A DNA stretch of 64,000 nucleotides, from positions 372,001 to 436,000 of the forward strand of contig JALJCQ010000015.1 in the NCBI GenBank assembly GCA_023091665.1. The letters run 5' to 3'. The DNA is from Pythium myriotylum (taxonomy: Eukaryota > Oomycota > Peronosporomycetes > Pythiales > Pythiaceae). Position numbers and translations under genes: made by a program. Below are positions 61,693 through 64,000 of the stretch, in pieces; within the stretch, counting starts at the first letter, position 1; each line of letters starts with the position of its first letter. The notes beneath the pieces are model-generated. The model worked only from the letters and a program-made list of their open reading frames with translations. It made no database searches and was not told the DNA's origin.

Positions 61693-62340
61693 TCAGCACT
61701 TTCTGGTTTCGATGTAGAACCGCATGCCGTCCTGCACCGAGATGTCGGTCGTGTCGATCGAGATCTGGACCTGCGCCTTGCGGTCGGCGACAGGCTTGTA
61801 GGCCGTGACGGCTGCATTCACACGGAACATCGTGGCCGCCGTGCCGCAGGGCGTCCAGACGACAGCACTGACGCCGACTTTGTTGGTGATCTCGACGGGC
61901 TCGTCGGCCCCGGGCGCCCACGAGCGTGAGAAGGAAGGGCCCTGAGTGCCAGCAAAAAAGTAGCTCACTTGGAAGTCGGCGAAGGCGTTCGAGATGCTCG
62001 GCACGTAGCTGTAGCCGCGGTAGTCGACCTTGTAGACGCCGATGGAGATACCAGGCTTGATGGTCACGGGCACAGCGAGGTTGCAGGCCGCTCGCACGCG
62101 GTTGGCACTCGGCGTGGTCTCGGCCATGAAGGATGAGAAGAGAATGGAGACCGTCTGGCTGTCGGCCGACGGCACGATCTGCAGCGAGTCTTTGGGGCAG
62201 CCCGAGCCGAAGAACGTGGGCGAGCTGAGGTTGAAGACGGGTTCTGGAGGAGGAGGAGGCTGCGTGGTCGACGGAGCAGCGTCAGCCGCCGACAGGAACA
62301 GAGCGGAGAGACCAAGCAACGCAGACGAGAAGAGCTTCAT
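61693..62340 (-). CDS. DUF4360-like secreted protein 2
   Basis: 215 residues, starting MKLFSSALLGLSALFLSAAD, a strong signal peptide. A short Pro-rich linker (TTQPPPPPEPVF) precedes the domain. Conserved features: PTFFGSGCPKDSLQIVPSAD, ACNLAVPV, VYKVDYRGYSYVPS and VVWTPCGT, as in the paralog at 47831-48505. The protein ends in Cys (ETRKC), so there may be two disulfide pairs. Function is unknown. Its 3' end lies about 190 bp from that of the convergent phosphodiesterase gene. Confidence 0.82.
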   Translation of the reverse strand: MKLFSSALLGLSALFLSAADAAPSTTQPPPPPEPVFNLSSPTFFGSGCPKDSLQIVPSADSQTVSILFSSFMAETTPSANRVRAACNLAVPVTIKPGISIGVYKVDYRGYSYVPSISNAFADFQVSYFFAGTQGPSFSRSWAPGADEPVEITNKVGVSAVVWTPCGTAATMFRVNAAVTAYKPVADRKAQVQISIDTTDISVQDGMRFYIETRKC

Positions 62341-62768
62341 GGTCGTGGAGAAGCACGGAGAGGTCCAGGTACGAGAGTCGAGAGGCTCTTGTGGGCGATG
62401 GCGACGAAGACCAAGTGACCATTGTAGTTGATGGTGGCCTTGGAGCTCTGGAAAGATACATTCGGAACGAGGAGAACGTGCTTGCCGCGTTCCAAATCAG
62501 GCGGCTGGAGCTGTTCGTGGTGATTCGCAAGGCGCCTACCGCGCACAATCGCGCATGTGGAGCACCAACCAGCTCAACGCAGGTTCCAGCAACTCGCCTC
62601 GGGGGCGTTCGCCGAAACGGCGCGACCAGTAGCGTCAAGAAGAGCAAGTCGACCAACACTGCAGTTGGCACAACGTGTTTTGAATGAGATAGAGAGAGTC
62701 ACGTGCACAGAGAGAGTGGATCAGTGGAAAGGAAAGATAGACTCGTACTGTCGAGCGCAGGGGCTCGC
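62341..62768. other. Intergenic region, promoter of DUF4360 gene 2
   Basis: About 430 bp between two genes on the minus strand. No gene found; it should carry the 3' end of the gene at 62769-63680 and the promoter of the DUF4360 gene. Confidence 0.5.
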
Positions 62769-63680
62769 TCACTTGGCCTTACGAAGGATCCGCTGGCGGT
62801 AGAAGTTGTCCACGACGGCTCTCTCCTTGATGGTCAGGTCGGCTCGCTTGCGCAGGAACTCCTGGTGGAGCTTGATGGTCTTGACCAGGTACACCTGCGC
62901 GGCCTCGCAAATCTTGGCCAGCTCTTCGTGGTCGAGCTCGGCCGCCACGACTTCTTCCTCGCGGATGATGCGTTGCGCGCGGCGGAAGCGGCCTTCGCGC
63001 ATGGCGTTGTACGCGAGGTTCACGCGGCACTTGCTCTTGAGCACGGGGTCGCCCAGCGCGTCCGAGATGGCGATCTGGATGCGCGCCATGAGTTTGGCCT
63101 GGTGGAGGTGCATGCAGAGAAAGTGGCCGCCGCCCAGCGTCGAGATGTACGCGTTCGCCGTCACGAGCGCGATCACTCCATGCACGAACTTGACTGCGCG
63201 GCGCGCCGAGCCCATGTTCAGCGGCAGTAGCGGCTGCGGGCGGAACGAGATCAGCGCGAGCGTGGGACTCGCAAGATCATCCGAGTCGTTGGCAATCACG
63301 TCAAAGACGCCGACGGTTCTGCTCGTCCATCCAGCCTCCGAGGCTCGAAGCCGCGCGCTTTCGCTGGCCGAGCGCCCCGCGAGCGCCTGTATCGTCTCTG
63401 TGAGCTGCTGCCACTCGCGCGGCAGCGACACGCGGCCCTGCGCGCTCACGAGGAAGCGCAGAAACTCAAAGAGCTCGCCGTCGCGGACGCTGACGCTCAC
63501 GTACGCAGCGCGCGGAGCCCGCGATTGCGCTTGCGATTGCGCGAGCAGCTTGCGGATGCGCGTGGCGTGGCGTGACTCGCGGCCTGGCGCCTCGAACGCC
63601 GGCACGTGGCGCGCAATCGCGAGCGCGAGCGACGTCCCGGCGGCCATGGGAGCTGCTCGATGGGAATGTGAGTCGGACAT
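62769..63680 (-). CDS. Conserved-looking protein of unknown function (303 aa)
   Basis: One uninterrupted frame from MSDSHSHRAAPMAAGT (ATG 63680). Residues 50-170 look globular (AAYVSVSVRDGELFEFLRFL, TVGVFDVIANDS). The C-terminal half is helical and rich in conserved-type residues (AVKFVHGVIALVTANAYIST, HLHQAKLMARIQIAIS, CRVNLAYNAMREGRF), ending with a basic tail (VVDNFYRQRILRKAK). No signal peptide or membrane segment is evident. I do not recognise the family with confidence. Confidence 0.7.
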   Translation of the reverse strand: MSDSHSHRAAPMAAGTSLALAIARHVPAFEAPGRESRHATRIRKLLAQSQAQSRAPRAAYVSVSVRDGELFEFLRFLVSAQGRVSLPREWQQLTETIQALAGRSASESARLRASEAGWTSRTVGVFDVIANDSDDLASPTLALISFRPQPLLPLNMGSARRAVKFVHGVIALVTANAYISTLGGGHFLCMHLHQAKLMARIQIAISDALGDPVLKSKCRVNLAYNAMREGRFRRAQRIIREEEVVAAELDHEELAKICEAAQVYLVKTIKLHQEFLRKRADLTIKERAVVDNFYRQRILRKAK

Positions 63681-64000
63681 GGAGGGGAAGGAGAGGCACT
63701 GTGGATATTGTGTTGGGTGATATCGGATAGTACAGGGAATGAAGAGGGTACAGTTGAAGCGGTGTACCCCGTACCCCGGAGAAATGTAGCCATGTTCCAG
63801 AAATGGCTACAGTTTGCCCGGCCAGGGCAGTCGTGTTTGGGATGCAGTCGCTGTCTTCGGGCCATGGGGCGTCACCGGCGCCTCGCAACGCAGCGACGCA
63901 GCGGAAAAGCGTCTCTGGCGGCGCCACGCGAGCGGCGGCGGCGAGCTCTTTGCTCCCGCGACTCGCGCAGCCGTCGCCGGGCGCAGCGAAGCGCCGCAGC
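63681..64000. other. Edge region, possible exon on minus strand
   Basis: On the minus strand a frame is open from the window edge through VAPPETLFRCVAALRGAGDA to a stop within about 63750. It could be the last exon of a gene entering from outside. The high GC content makes chance open frames common, so this is uncertain. Confidence 0.25.

Overview
The window is eukaryotic nuclear DNA, most probably from an oomycete of the Pythium group in the broad sense. The evidence is two Crinkler (CRN) proteins carrying the LQLYLAK form of the N-terminal motif (LxLYLAR/K is the form reported for Pythium), a tandem family of START plus FYVE-like lipid-binding proteins, DUF4360 secreted proteins, introns of about 70 nt with GT..AG ends, and moderately GC-rich genes packed closely on both strands. 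The species cannot be named from this sequence. || Bases 1-17300 are accessory DNA. A BED-finger hAT transposase gene (about 215-16337) has been split by a 13.9 kb Ty3/gypsy chromovirus-type LTR retrotransposon (about 1020-14921) with almost identical LTRs. The element encodes gag, protease, reverse transcriptase, RNase H and an integrase with a C-terminal chromodomain, but the frame is broken at about five places. Between integrase and 3' LTR it carries a large antisense reading frame (13701-11128), and five stem-loops in a row lie where the sense and antisense genes converge. A decayed ABCG-type transporter fragment follows. || Bases 17536-33737 hold a tandem segmental duplication. The unit is [small membrane-protein gene, minus] - [about 2.7 kb with no clear gene] - [CRN gene, minus]. 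One unit (25831-31958) is complete apart from a LINE insertion, one lacks its left end (17536-22417) and one lacks its right end (31959-33737). Two 5'-truncated LINEs with target-site duplications have landed in the array. The two CRN copies are nearly identical except for about 190 bp between the LYLAK and NVLVVVP motifs. || Bases 34873-47740 are a head-to-tail cluster of six paralogous START-FYVE genes on the plus strand. The first four have one short intron exactly between the START part and the FYVE part, and the last two have none. These are likely lipid-binding, endosome-related adaptors. || Bases 47831-64000 are ordinary gene-dense sequence: two DUF4360 secreted proteins, a classical FYVE protein divergent from a Gln/Pro-rich protein with a Cys-containing C-terminal domain, a small longin-like adaptor-type protein with a candidate 30-nt intron, a 985-residue tandem-repeat protein of unknown function, a membrane-anchored endonuclease/exonuclease/phosphatase-fold protein resembling neutral sphingomyelinases, and a conserved protein of unknown function. 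|| Exon joins were inferred from frame and splice consensus by eye. No search or alignment program was run.
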